Positions 1 to 11,529 of a DNA stretch of 64,000 nucleotides are shown here, piece after piece. The translations under genes and the position numbers were made by a program. This stretch comes from Anadara kagoshimensis (Eukaryota > Mollusca > Bivalvia > Arcoida > Arcidae): contig CM037861.1 in the NCBI GenBank assembly GCA_021292105.1, forward strand, positions 31,419,674-31,483,673, given 5' to 3'. The notes under the pieces were generated by a model, which was given only the letters and a program-made list of their open reading frames with translations, was not told the DNA's origin and did no database searches. Each line of letters begins with the position of its first letter. Position 1 is the stretch's first letter.

Positions 1-1839
1 ATGAAGTAGATTTGTACCGCGCCGACCTGGTAAACTAAAAAAATCATACTGTTTTTAATTTTTTAAATTTCTTTGAAAGTTAAAGTAGATTTGAATTAAA
101 GTTTTCGGTTGAGAAAAATCGTATATTGGAAGGCCTTCTCGGCATAGGAAGTGACGTTTTCAATGAATTTTATTGAATAAGAAAACTCGTAGAACCCCTC
201 TCAGGCCTCTGATTTGGCGTCGCCGCGTGTTACAATAAATGAACACGTATGGGAGGGTTTGCGCTGGGCATCGCTAACTTCGATTTTTTTCTTTAACTGG
301 CGACAAAACACGTCGCTTTGCGATTTTTCTGGCCACAAGTTTTCAAAGTTCACCGGTATCTTGGTCACCAGTAATCAACAGGTGATAACACATTGAAGCC
401 AGTGACGGATTGGCGAGTGTCACTGAATAAACACAGTAATTAACGACTGAGTTGATTGAGATCGTTGTCTTAGGTGCGAATGTAAGAACTTCTAATGATG
501 GGCAGGTAGATCCAAGTAATATTGGAGCGTGTCGACACTGCCTGAGGATATACCCAGGTGCCCTCCCGATGTCGTCAGACAGTATAAACACCAATGGACT
601 CGGAATTATTGTAAAATCCAAAATAAAATATAATAAAAGTTACCCTTTGTGATGTTTATTTAATATTTTTTCTAAAAAGTTTACTGATTAATAAATTGAT
701 GGTTATTCCTATATGTTTGAGGTTCATGATCATAACGATACATCTACTCAGTCAAAATAGTAAAAGACGGACATTTTTATATGAAGCGTGTATGTTAACT
801 CTGTGTATAGTGTGTTGAAATAGATCGACGCTCGCGCTGTATATACAACTGATATATAGTCCGATTTAAAAGACCCCCTCTATTGAAAAAAACGTACTTT
901 TCAACACGTTAAGGTACATATTAGTTTAGGTGTATTACACGGAATAAATCTCATATTGTTATTTCCAGCATCTAAAAGACTCAGATCTTCATTGCTATAT
1001 AGATTATTGAGGCGTTTTTGATGCAAAAGAAATAAAGTCGACTCTCGTTAATTCGAAATCGGTTGAATCGAAATTTCGCTTAAATCGAAATACAAATGGT
1101 CCCGTCAGATCGCTATGTATTTCTATGTAAATTTGTTAGTTAATTCGATATGCCGAATTTGAAGCGAATATACAGTCCAAATTACGAAATATTACGAAAA
1201 TTCCCATGTTTAAATCGAAGTGAACTTTCAGTCCAAATTACGAAAATTCCAATGTTTAAATCGAATAAAAAGACACAAAAATATTTTAACTTAAACTTGA
1301 ACAATACCTGAAATAATTGTCCATCTCTTATTTGAAAAGTGTTATTAGTAACAGAGTGGCGGCTTACTCGGAGATTCATTTCCGACTAAACTACAAATTT
1401 TTGTACTGGACATACCGGTCATTAGGAAAGTGTCAGTCAGTAAAATGAGACATTTCATTGGTGTAAACTTAAAAAAGTGGGCAGTCTTCTACTTCAACAG
1501 TCGGTGATTAAGAGAAAACCCCCAAGCCATTTGATCTATCAAGGCAAATTGTATACACCATTCAGCTCATTGTGTAAGGTTTTAAGTACAGGCGTGTGAC
1601 GTGACAAGTTGTGGTTTTAAAAATCGCCAAGTTTTTAACGGTCACTAATCGGATTAACTCATAGGTGAAAGCATTGGCTTGGTATAATTAAGGTGTCGTA
1701 ACCAGCTTATGTCCATTCAGAATTGGTTTCCCCGGGTATTTAACTACGTATTTTATTAAGCAATTTACACCCACCCACCCACCTTCAAGATAACGAAAAT
1801 GAACACGTCTTGATTATCTACACAGACAACAGATTATTG
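1..1839. other. AT-rich intergenic or ATP5PD intron/3' region, no gene seen
   Basis: No convincing exon on either strand. The missing 3' exons of ATP5PD were looked for here and not found. A motif of about 36 bp (CAGTCCAAATTACGAAA...) occurs at about 1172-1219 and again at 1232-1267, and both copies are followed by TTTAAATCGAA, so this is a small direct duplication inside a likely old transposon remnant. Confidence 0.5.
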
Positions 1840-2006
1840 GTACCAAATTTCATCTAAATCCATCAAGCCGTTCCCGAGATATGCATCAGCATATGGTCTT
1901 GGCGGAATAATAATAATAATAAAATAATAATAAAAATAAAAATAATAATAAGAAGAAACATAACGAAAACAATATGATTCCCCACCTTCGGTGGTGGGGA
2001 ATCATA
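1840..2006 (+). repeat. Dispersed repeat tail with (TAA)n and terminal hairpin
   Basis: A conserved-looking stretch ending in GGCGGAATAATAATAAT runs into a (TAA)/(AATAAA)-rich tract. It ends in a 13-bp perfect hairpin, ATGATTCCCCACC / GGTGGGGAATCAT, at about 1975-2005 with a TTCGGT-type loop. The layout of a body, an A/T-rich tract and a terminal GC hairpin looks like the end of an interspersed element. The class is not determined. Confidence 0.55.
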
Positions 2007-2085
2007 ACAATATACACAACTACAGCTTCCACTGATTATTTCTGTAAAGATTTATCAATATTTGATGGACAGTACCAGTATTAGA

Positions 2086-2330
2086 TACTGTAAAACATGA
2101 AATTTTCGCGTGCATGTTATTTTCGCGTAATTCGCGAGTTCATAAAAAATCGCAAAAATAATATGCACAAAAATAAATTTGATCGAACAAATATGAATAG
2201 ACTTTTACATGAGGAACTCACCATGGGATCGGGCTCTCAACGGGATATCATGAGAATTTCATGCCGCGAAATGACTTTGATACAAATATCGCAAAAATAT
2301 CATGCTGCGAAAATAAAGTGTTTTACAGTA
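2086..2330. mobile_element. Short inverted-repeat element (MITE), TACTGTAAAACA ends
   Basis: The 245-bp segment begins TACTGTAAAACA and ends with its exact reverse complement, TGTTTTACAGTA. Both subterminal regions hold TTTTCGCG or CGCGAAA motifs. It has no coding capacity of its own. Elements with similar TACTGTAAA ends occur at 41181-42123 and 45641-45881. This is a non-autonomous DNA transposon by structure; the superfamily is not assigned. Confidence 0.6.
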
Positions 2331-2629
2331 ACTGGTGCATACAAAAAGTGTTACACACCGACACAGATCATTTGGACAGACCAAAGACATTACTATATCA
2401 CCTTACTGATTTAACTGCAGGGAATAATTACAATTTTCACAAACAATTTCAAGAGATATCTCACAATCCCTGTAAAGAAAATCTTTTGGTGGAATGGGTG
2501 TTACTATCCCTATTAACATTATTTCATTGTAAAATTAATAATCATTATTATTTATTATTCTATAGATGCAACAACAATTAAAGTGACTACTTGTCAATCT
2601 TCAGAAACATCTTCAAAGTAGACAAAGTA

Positions 2630-3018
2630 GTACCTTGCCATTTCCCCATTTTGGCCTCAACAGTTACGATTTGTGCAAATCTGAAACTAGGTGCCCTAAG
2701 TATGTTTCACATGAAATATCTAAGCTATATCTCTTGTAAGTTCAGAGGAGATGATTTTTAAAGATTTTCACAATTTCCCCCTTTATGGGGCCCCAAGGGG
2801 ACATAATCCTTTCATTTGTGCAAATCTGAAAGGCCTTCACCTAGGCATCATAATCACTGAGTTTCATCAAATTTGGCTTGGCAGTTTAAGAGGAGATGAT
2901 TAAAATGTACAAAGTTAACGCACGATGCACGACACACGACGCACGACACAAGACGGACGGTGAACCATTGCAATAGCTCATCTGAGCTTTCAGCTCAGGT
3001 GAGCTAAAAAAAAAAAAA
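2630..3018 (+). repeat. Dispersed repeat ending in ACGCACGAC-type tract, hairpin and poly-A
   Basis: The stretch holds the motif TTTGTGCAAATCTGAAA twice (about 2669 and 2815), a degenerate GCACGAC-rich tract, then a hairpin of about 13 bp (TAGCTCA-CTGAGC / GCTCAGGTGAGCTA) at about 2974-3006, followed by A12. This is an interspersed-repeat 3' end by its structure. It sits just downstream of ATP5PD exon 3, on the intron side. Confidence 0.5.
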
Positions 3019-3067
3019 TACTCAATCCACTCATTAAGATTAACAAAAAACAAGCAAATATACTAAC

Positions 3068-3145
3068 TCTGTCAACCTTGCTCTGCTGAAGTTTGTCTGT
3101 AATAGCCTTTGGTGCCTTAGGATAAGTAACAGCAACAGTGGAATA
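3068..3145 (-). CDS. ATP5PD: ATP5PD coding exon 3
   Basis: 78 nt, 26 codons, phase 0 at both ends. It begins YSTVAVTYPKAP and ends LQQSKVDR. The acceptor is ...TTATATAG and the donor is GTTAGT, a weaker than usual GT site. The YPK segment lines up with the KVPYP/KVPVP block that follows the LVDxF helix in other subunit d proteins. Confidence 0.75.
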
Positions 3146-6100
3146 CTATATAATACAAGAGAAGATATATTGTTATTTCAAAACTGTTTTATTTACCAGC
3201 AATGATTAATTTAATGTTTTACATTCCATCCAAGAGTAATTCACTTATATCAAGATGTCACCGGGTACAGGAAAAGTGGCAGATATTGTGTTCTTTGCCG
3301 TGCACTTTGCGATGTGCAGGGAGGGTTCTATAATGTGCAAAATCTGCCATGACATGGGGCATCAGTTTACAATGTCTTCCAAAGGAGCTTGTGATTTTTT
3401 TCCTAATGCCAAGTTCTTGCTGAAAGAACAGTCACTACCTATTGTCAGGTCAGACCCCAGTCAAGATTCAAACTCCTACTTCCCATATACATATCAACCA
3501 CTCCACCAACTGAGCTACCATAGTGGTACCAGGCAGAAATTATATATATATATATATATAATATATATATATATATATCAAATTCAAATTAGGTTACACA
3601 TCTATGTATTAGATGCAGGTCACAAGGCGACCATATACAATGTAAATACAATCAAACTTTGATTGCTTACTTTGTTGCTTGAATGCTCAAACTTTGTTGC
3701 CTATGTGGCTGTCTGTGTAGCTCAGTAGAGCACTTGCTTTACTCATAATGCAAGGTGTCTAACGTTTGATTCTTAGTCGATTTCAATATTTTCTCTCCTT
3801 CCTCTTGTAGTTTGCCAAAATCCTCCTGGATGGCTCAGTGGTATAATGTCCATCTCAAGAGCAGGCAGTTGTGGGTGTGAACCCTGGCATAGTCATACAT
3901 ATAGACTTAAAACATTTGAGATACTGTTTCGTCATTTGAGGCATCCAAGTATTGACTTGTTCACTCAGTGTCAGGATAATGTGACTGGCCGTGGGGGGAG
4001 TAGTATGCTTGTCTGTGGCATACCGATTCTATGAGTTAGCACCCTGAAGTCACCCTGTGTATGCTAGTACAAGGCAAACCATAAATCATACACACATATC
4101 ATGCATACATAAACTTTTTCTCAGATTAATCCTAAGAGATTAATAAACTAACTCCCTGTGAATAGCTGACAAATTGCTGATGCCACATTAAACACCAGTT
4201 CTAGTTTAGCTTACAAATTTCGTAAATTTATTGGTTCATAAACAGTTTAGCTTTGAACATACCAACTTTTGCAACTCATCCACAAGTTGTTTATTGGGGA
4301 CCTGACTTTTGTATAATTCAAAGTTGATTTTAGGCAATTCTTCAGGCTTTGTGCTCACACTGAAAATTAAAAAAAAAAGATTAAATTGGAAAAAGTTTTG
4401 AACACAAAAATACTGTCCACAGGTCAACTTAAGCACATTATTTTCAGTTTTAGTTGAGTGTGGAGGATTTTTTTTACCATCCATCCATAGGAGCCAGTTT
4501 CAGAATAAAATTTTAAAAGAATACCCATAAGTATATAAAAGAGAGTAAAAAAAAACAACAAATCAGATTTTTTCACTTGTAGGTGCTCCAACAAAATTCT
4601 ACATTACTTTTTTAATTTGTGCCCCATCATCATGATCTTGGTGTCGTTTTGTTCTTAGATAAATATTCTATAAACAATTTTAAATTTCATTCAAACATTT
4701 ACACAGAAAACGGTAGAAAAAAAATATTTTGCCTGATGTAGCTCAGCCTGTCTATGTAAAAGTATCTTCAAATTTGCATTTTGGTCATGTTTTTCACTAT
4801 CAGCGTCCATGTCAACTTAAAATGCTGATGTGGACCGACGAACTAAATTAAAAGCAAGAAATTCCAAAGACAACTGTTACTCACTACCAAATTTACAGCC
4901 TTTAACAGTTTAATTCCAATTTTGTAAATAAATTATTGATTTGCACATGTTCCATTGAAAATCTTTAAAAATAAAATATTCTTGTGTGTCCTAAGTTTGT
5001 GGTACTAACAGTTTGTGTCACAAAATTAATAGGCAATCGTCAGAAAACAATAAACATTCAATTCCCATGTTTCCATTCCTGGTAGCCAAAGCGCCATTGA
5101 CTACTAGTTTCTGAGAAATTCTTTCAAAAAGTAACCTATTTTAGCAAATTTGTGAAAATTTACTTTAAAAAACACTATATTTTCAAAAAAAAATTAGAAA
5201 TTTGGCTACTAATAATTTTTGAATTGTGGAAACCTAGAATTCTCATTTCCAATTTCTTGTCACTCCAATCCATTTTCAAAATTGGAAATATCCTCGGCTA
5301 TTTTTGTTTCATACTGGTAAACATCGTTTGTAAACAATGCCCTTGGGTTAGATGATATTTTTAAGAACGGGTGGAAAGTTCGTGGGAGGTCTCCCGGATT
5401 GCGTGATTTCACGTGATCAATGCCTAAAAAACTTATTTTTTCTAAAAGAAATATTTTAAGTAGTCTAGTTTAGATTTACAACAAAATTTGTTAAAAAATA
5501 AAATTTATAACAATAAAAAACGATCATACACTTCCGGTATGACATGAGCAAATGACCTCGTTTTTACACCCATTTTCACATCATATTATATAGTGAAAAA
5601 TGCATATATTTTTTCTAAAAATGGTGTAAGAATTACAAGTTTTTGATTTAGCTAAAAACTAAATTTACCTGGTACAAATTGTTTCAAATGAGGATCGGCT
5701 AAATAGGTCAGAGACTTCATGTGCAGACAACATAGTTTACAAACAATTTAGGAATAGTAAAATCTGTCTAAAAATTAAAATTTCCGATATTTTTAAATAT
5801 TTTATTTTTTAAAATATTTTAACATTTTTCTAGCAAAAGATGGAAAGTTGAACCCTTTTGGAGCTTTTTTTTACTTTGAACATGTGCATTGATGTGCTTC
5901 TTATGATTGATATCCGGTATAAACAAAATGCCACGAACTTGACGCTACCACGAAGTTAGAGCACTCGAGGATATTTGTGATTTGCTTTCTCTAATGTAGG
6001 GCAAATTTGACAGTAGAACATAATTTTCAATATAAAACCAAACAAACTTTTTTTGATACAGAAAACATCGAATTCAAATACCTGGGTAAACTGAAATTAT

Positions 6101-6367
6101 TGCACAAAAACTGTAAAAATATACAGAGTGCAATTCAACGAATAACACCTTGAAATGGCTGTCATGAATTTAAACCCATGCATATTACTGCCATGACAGC
6201 AAATAAATGTGACTTTCAAACCAGTGCGACAGTTATAAAAACGTACGCTTTCATGAATGACTCGTGTCTTGTCCTGAAGGTTTTAAACGAGTCCAACGTT
6301 GATGGCTTTATCTTTTCTGATAAAGCAATCCAATCTATGGCAGTTTTGATATTCTTTTTCCTGCCAT
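3068..6367 (-). CDS. ATP5PD: ATP synthase subunit d, mitochondrial (5' three coding exons; 3' end not found)
   Basis: Peripheral-stalk subunit d of the mitochondrial F1Fo ATP synthase, which helps hold F1 against rotation on the matrix side of the inner membrane. Coding exons on the minus strand are 6247-6367, 4263-4359 and 3068-3145, all with AG/GT borders and matching phases. They give about 99 of the roughly 160-175 residues usual for the family. Recognition rests on the N-terminal KTAIDWIALSEKI (human has LKTIDW), the PEELPKINFELYKSQV block (human ENPPAIDWAYYKANV) and LVDELQKL followed by a VTYPK segment (family KVPYP). The second half of the protein, with the family's acidic coiled-coil region, was not found and probably lies off the left edge. 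Exon 1 needs one additional base after the ATG. The family call is by memory of known sequences. Confidence 0.85.
3225..3530 (-). mobile_element. tRNA-derived SINE, family 1, diverged full-length copy
   Basis: Read on the minus strand it starts GGTACCACTATGGTAGCTCAGTTGG (box A-like), passes a box B-like GTTTGAATC and AGTGACTGTTCTTTC, and ends with GTGACATCTTGATATAAGTGAAT. The same order of motifs recurs in the copies at 12663, 30503, 31991, 40490 and 56289. It lies in ATP5PD intron 2, between exons 2 and 3, in the sense orientation of the gene. Confidence 0.75.
3541..3578. repeat. (TA)n microsatellite
   Basis: Alternating TA over about 37 bp with one phase break, directly beside the head of the SINE at 3225-3530. 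Confidence 0.9.
3705..4110 (+). mobile_element. tRNA-like SINE heads and tail, second SINE family
   Basis: There are two tRNA-like heads in tandem: TGTAGCTCAGTAGAGCAC at about 3715 and GGATGGCTCAGTGGTATAAT at about 3829, the second with a box B-like GGTGTGAACCC. The body ends CTATGAGTTAGCACC...AAGTCACC...CAAGGCAAACCATAAATCATAC. That tail resembles the motif GTGAGCTAGAACC...CAAGACAGGCCATAAAATATAC seen in the 26.7-33.4 kb triplication, so the two share a repeat family. Confidence 0.5.
4263..4359 (-). CDS. ATP5PD: ATP5PD coding exon 2
   Basis: 97 nt. The first base completes the codon split with exon 1 (GC|T, Ala), then come 32 codons from VSTKPEELPK to LVDELQKL. The acceptor is TTAATTTTCAG after a T-rich tract and the donor is GTATGT. 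It carries the (P)xIxxxxYKxxV motif and the LVD helix start typical of subunit d. Confidence 0.85.
5065..5238 (+). mobile_element. GGTAGCCAAA short repeat family, copy 1
   Basis: About 170 bp. It starts CATGTTTCCATTCCTGGTAGCC and ends GGCTACTAAT...GTGGAAACCTAG, so the two ends are imperfect inverted repeats (GTTTCCA...GTAGCC). Near-identical copies are at 39341-39511 and 46568-46738; more diverged or partial ones are at 36310, 46769, 46985 and, inverted, 60307. It lies in ATP5PD intron 1. MITE by structure. Confidence 0.65.
6247..6367 (-). CDS. ATP5PD: ATP5PD coding exon 1 (start codon; one-base frame break)
   Basis: The ATG at 6367 reads M-A-G then AAAAAG. In the frame as given, translation stops after ten codons. 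One more A in the 5-A run at 6355-6359 restores MAGKKNIKTAIDWIALSEKI and an open frame through FRTRHESFMK to the donor GTACGT at 6246. With that base the exon is 122 nt and its phase fits exon 2. The MAG(R/K)K...KTIDW start matches known subunit d proteins, so I take the break as a homopolymer error in this sequence or a rare allele. Confidence 0.8.
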
Positions 6368-6868
6368 CGTGCAATACTTATCCGCCACCAACGATGACCT
6401 TCAGTTGCAGTACGACAAAGTCAATGAAACGCTGAAACTATTAAAGGGTGCGTTCTGATTATAACTGTATATACGCTACAGAAACCAATACTGGTGCATG
6501 CACAACAAAACAGAAAGGATGGTAAAACCTAAGTCAAATAAATTTCCACCCATGGTTCTTTTTATCCTCGATGTTTTCTGTATACACAAATATCTGTTCA
6601 AGATTATTCTAATCGAATGTAGTTTTATGAGTACCATTATGTCATAGTATAATTTTTAAAACTTAATTAAGTTAGATAATTTAATACTTTTAAATGGTAT
6701 GCAAAAATAAATAAAATATATTGGTATCGATGCTGATATTATTAAATGCTTCTCATGATAATTTTAAAATGGCATGAGGTACTTATCATGCTGAAACCTT
6801 CACTCTACCATGTTGTTATTATATCAATTTAGTGCCCGTCCGAAGTCGGGCTGATTATTTAATACGAA
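6368..6868. other. Presumed 5' flank of ATP5PD, no recognisable promoter element
   Basis: Moderately less AT-rich just upstream of the ATP5PD start (6370-6470), then AT-rich. No TATA box or initiator can be named with confidence. I see nothing else. Confidence 0.4.
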
Positions 6869-7344
6869 GTGTTATTGTCCCGTACGTGTCAATAACAAAT
6901 GTGTTATTAAAACGTATTTCTTATACCCGTATTTTATAATATACATGTACATGGGCTTTATAACTTTATAATTGGCTATAAATACATCAATTTAGTGTCA
7001 GTGATAATTAAAGTATATTAAATAGAAACTTGTCATATTTGGGTCAAATAATGGATTATTTTGATAAAAAACGTAAATACGGTTTTAGATCCATTTTGTT
7101 TCGTCTTACGGTCTGGTCGTTTTTTTTTTTTTTTTTGTTTTTTTTTTTTGCAGTTCATCACGATCAAAAATCGACCATCAATCATTTAGACAGTGCTTTT
7201 TTGGAAAATATCAATAGAATTTTGTTTTAATTCAAAATTGGACTATTTAATACTATTCAATCGATGTATGAAGTTACGTGTGTACGGGTATAAAAAATAC
7301 ATGGTAATAACACATTTGTTATGACACGTACGGGCCAATAATCA
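6869..7344. mobile_element. Inverted-repeat DNA element, GTGTTATTG/CAATAATCAC ends
   Basis: About 476 bp with terminal inverted repeats of about 60 bp. The left end reads GTGTTATTGTCCCGTACGTG then TCAATAACAAATGTGTTATT; the right end, reverse complemented, reads GTGATTATTGGCCCGTACGT then GTCATAACAAATGTGTTATT. Both arms continue to ATACCCGTA. The interior is AT-rich with a T-rich tract and no coding capacity. A non-autonomous DNA transposon by structure. Confidence 0.7.
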
Positions 7345-7749
7345 CTTTTTTTAAAAAAGTTTTGTTTAAATAAAAACTAGAGGGAAGACAAAAATTTTAA
7401 TTTTATCTGGAAAAAGCCCAGAAATAACAGAACCGAGCGATTTAAAACATTTCTATGATTTTTTTTCAAAATAATAATAATAATAAATGTACATAGAATG
7501 TAATGAATGTCAGTTACAAAAATGCTATACCTAATAATCATATCTATACTGTTTCCGGTATAACTCCAATTTTTTAACCACTCGACTCAATATTTTTTTC
7601 AGCCGGTACGTTTTACCCATGTTATATAAGCCTCACTTCGAAATTGTTTCCGTGATCTTTATCCGTTTCCGGTAAAATTACAACTTCGTGTTGACTTGAC
7701 TTAAAAGTGCCAAATTTCAAATACAAATAACTAAAGTAGCACGAATAAC
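7345..7749. other. AT-rich spacer, no feature seen
   Basis: No exon, tRNA-like head or inverted repeat recognised. It ends at the edge of the 26-bp satellite. Confidence 0.4.
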
Positions 7750-10700
7750 GTATGTTCATCCACGTCAGCCTTATTGTATGTTCAGCCATGTCTTCAGCCA
7801 TGTCAGCGGTATAGTATGTTCAGCCATGTCAGCGGTATAGTATGTTCATCCATGTCAGCCTTATTGTATGTTTAGTTATGTCAACCTTATTGTATGTTCA
7901 GCCATGTCAGCCTGATTGTATGTTCAGCCATGTCAGCGGTATGGTATGTTCAGCCATGTCAGCGGTATAGTATGTTCAGCCATGTCAGCGGTATAGTATG
8001 TTAAGCCATGTCAGCCTGATTGTATGTTCAATCATGTCTGACTTATTGTATTTTCAGCCATGTCAGCCTAAGTGTATGTTCAGCCATGTCAGCCTTATTG
8101 TATGTTAAGCCATGTCAGCCTTATTGTATGTTCAGTCATGTCAACCTTATTGTATGTTCAGTCTATCAACCGTATTGTATGTTCAGCAATGTCAGCCTAA
8201 TTGTATGTTCAGCCATGCCAGCGTTATTGTATGTTCAGCCATGCCAGCCTTATTGTATGTTCAGCCATGTCAGCATTATAGTATGTTCAGCAATGTCAGC
8301 CTTATTGTATGTTCAGTCATGTCAACCTTATTGTATGTTCAGCCATATCAGCATTCTTGTATGTTCAGTCATGTCAGCCTTTTTGTATTTTCAGCCATGT
8401 CAGCGGTATAGTATGTTCAGCCATGTCAGCATTATTGTATGTTCAGCCTTGTCAGCGGTATAGTATGTTCAGCCCTGTCAGCATTATTGTTTGTTCAGCC
8501 ATGTCAGCGGTATAGTATGTTCAGCCATGTCAGCCTTATTGTATGTTCAGCAATGTCAGCCTGATTGTATGTTCAGCCATGCCAGCCTTTTTTATGTTCG
8601 GTCATATCAGCTGTATAGTATGTTCAGCCACGTCAGCATTATTGTATGTTCATTGATGTCAGCCCGATTGTATGTTCAGCCATGCCAGCCTTATTGTATG
8701 TTCAGCCAGGTCAGCATTATTGTATGTTCAGCGATGTCAGTCTTATTGCATGTTCAGCCATGTCAGCTCATGTATGTTCAGTCTATCAATCTTATTGTAT
8801 GTTCAGTCTATCAACCTTATTGTATGTTCAGCTACGTCAGGCTTTTATTGTATGTTCAGCCATGTCAGTGGTATAGTATGTTCAGTCATGTCAGCCTTAT
8901 TGTATGTTCAGTCATGTCAGCCTTTTTATGTTCAGCCATGTCAGCGGTATTGTATTTTCAGCCATCCCTGCCTTACTGTTTGTTTAATAGTGACAGCCGT
9001 ATTTCATGTTTAGCCACGTCAGCCTTATTGTATGTTCAGCCATGTCAGCCTTTTTATGTTCAGCCATGTCAGCGGTATTGTATTTTCAGCCATCCCTGCC
9101 TTACTGTTTGTTTAATAGTGACAGCCGTATTTCATGTTTAGCCACGTCAGCCTTATTGTATGTTCAGTCATGTCAGCCTTATTGTATGTTCAGCCATGTC
9201 AGCCTTTTTTATGTTCAGCCATGTCAGCGGTATAGTATGTTCAGTCATGTCAGCCTTATTGTATTTTCAGCCATGTCAGCCTTTTTGTATTTTCAGCCAT
9301 GTCAGCCTTTTTGCATTTTCAGCCATGTCAGCCTTATTGTATGTTCAGTCATGTCAGCCTTATTGTATTTTCAGCCATGTCAGCCTTTTTGTATTTTCAG
9401 TCATGTCAGCCTTATTGTATGTTCAGTCATGTCAGCCTTATTGTATGTTCAGTCATGTCAGCCTTATTGTATTTTCAGCCATGTCAGCCTTTTTGCATTT
9501 TCAGCCATGTCAGCCTTATTGTATGTTCAGTCATGTCAGCCTTATTGTATTTTCAGCCATGTCAGCCTTTTTGTATTTTCAGTCATGTCAGCCTTATTGT
9601 ATGTTCAGTCATGTCAACATTATTGTATGTTCAGCCATGTCAGCATTATTGTATGTTCAGCCATGCCAGCCTTATTGTATGTTCAGTCATGTCAGCTTTA
9701 TTATATGTTCAGTCATGTCAGCCTTATTGTATTTTCAGCCATGTCAGCCTTTTTGCATTTTCAGCCATGTCAGCCTTATTGTATGTTCAGTCATGTCAGC
9801 CTTATTGTATTTTCAGCCATGTCAGCCTTTTTGTATTTTCAGTCATGTCAGCCTTATTGTATGTTCAGTCATGTCAACATTATTGTATGTTCAGCCATGT
9901 CAGCATTTTTGTATGTTCAGCATGCCAGCCTTATTGTATTTTCAGCCATGTCAGCCTTTTTGTATTTTCAGCCATGTCAGCCTTTTTGCATTTTCAGCCA
10001 TGTCAGCCTTATTGTATGTTCAGTCATGTCAGCCTTATTGTATTTTCAGCCATGTCAGCCTTTTTGTATTTTCAGTCATGTCAGCCTTATTGTATGTTCA
10101 GTCATGTCAACATTATTGTATGTTCAGCCATGTCAGCATTATTGTATGTTCAGCCATGCCAGCCTTATTGTATTTTCAGCCATGTCAGCCTTATTGTATG
10201 TTCAGCCATGCCAGCCTTATTGTATTTTCAGCCATGTCAGCTTTTTTGTATTTTCAGCCATGTCAGCCTTATTGTATGTTCAGTCATGTCAGCCTTATTG
10301 TATTTTCAGCCATGTCAGCATTATTGTATGTTCAGCCATGTCAGCATTATTGTATGTTCAGCCATGTCAACTATTGTATGTTCAGCCATGTCAGCATTAT
10401 TGTATGTTCAGCCATGCCAGCCTTATTGTATGTTCAGCCATGTCAGCATTATTGTATGTTCAGCCATGCCAGCCTTATTGTATTTTCAGCCATGTCAGCC
10501 TTTTTGTATTTTCAGCCATGTCAGCCTTATTGTATGTTCAGCCATGCCAGCCTTATTGTATTTTCAGCCATGTCAGCTTTTTTGTATTTTCAGCCATGTC
10601 AGCCTGATTGTATGTTCAGTCATGTCAGCCTTATTGTATTTTCAGCCATGTCAGCATTATTGTATGTTCAGCCATGTCAACATTATTGTATGTTCAGCCA

Positions 10701-11529
10701 TGTCAGCATTATTGTATGTTCAGCCATGCCAGCCTTATTGTATGTTCAGCCATGTCAGCATTATTGTATGGTCAGCCATGTCAGCGGTATAGTATGTTCA
10801 GCCATGTCAACCTTATTGTAAGTTCAGCCATATCAACATTATTGTATGTTCAGCCATGTCAGCCTTATCGTATGTTCAGCAATGTCAGCCTGATTGTATG
10901 TTCAGCCATGCCAGCCTTTTTTATGTTCGGTCATATCAGCCGTATAGTATGTTCAGTCACGTCAGCATTATTGTATGTTCATTGATGTCAGCCCGATTGT
11001 ATGTTTAGCCATGCCAGCCTTATTGTATGTTCAGCCATGTCAGCATTATTGTATGTTCAGCGATGTCAGCCTTATTGCATGTTCAGTCATGTCAGCCTTA
11101 TTGTATATTCAGACATGTCAGCCTAAGTATATGTTCAGCCATGTCAGCCTTATTGTATGTTCAGTCATGTCAACCTTATTGTATGTTCAGCTACGTCAGG
11201 CTTTTATTGTATGTTCAGCCATGCGTGCCTTACTGTTTGTTCAATAACGACAGCCGTATTTCATGTTTAGCCAGGTCAGCCTTATTGTATGTTCAGCCAT
11301 ATCAGCCGTATTTCATGTTCAGTCATGCCAGCCTTACTGTTTGTTGAGTCATATCAGCCTTATTGTATGTTCATCCATATCAGCCTTATCGATGTTCAGC
11401 CATGTGAGTCTTTTTTATGTTCAGCCATGTCAGCAGTATTGTATTTTCAGTCATGTCAGCCTTATTGTTTGTTCAATAATTACAGCCGTATTCCATGTTT
11501 AGCCATGTCAGCCTTATTGTATGTTCAGC
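7750..11529 (+). repeat. 26-bp satellite array, about 145 copies
   Basis: 3.8 kb of head-to-tail units of TATGTTCAGCCATGTCAGCC plus TTATTG (26 bp). Variants are CATT/GGTA/CTTT after CAGC and TATTTTC for TATGTTC. A central block (about 9250-10600) repeats multi-unit cassettes, so there is higher-order structure. The 26-bp unit is free of stops in all three plus frames, and 3 x 26 = 78 nt gives a 26-residue repeating peptide (MFSHVSLIVCSAMSALLYVQ...). That explains overlapping open frames of up to 553 codons. No signal peptide, splice context or homology supports translation. Confidence 0.95.

Noticed and set aside
6324..6452. Plus-strand frame resembling an exon (NPIYGSFDILFPAIVQYL...) with AG and GT at its edges
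   Set aside because: It is antisense to ATP5PD exon 1, whose family match is strong; I recognise no protein family in the plus frame.
7750..11529. Overlapping open frames of up to 553 codons
   Set aside because: They follow from a stop-free 26-bp unit; the same peptide appears in all frames and no gene structure surrounds it.
7750..11529. CRISPR-like regular repeats
   Set aside because: Units are contiguous without unique spacers, and the genome is eukaryotic.
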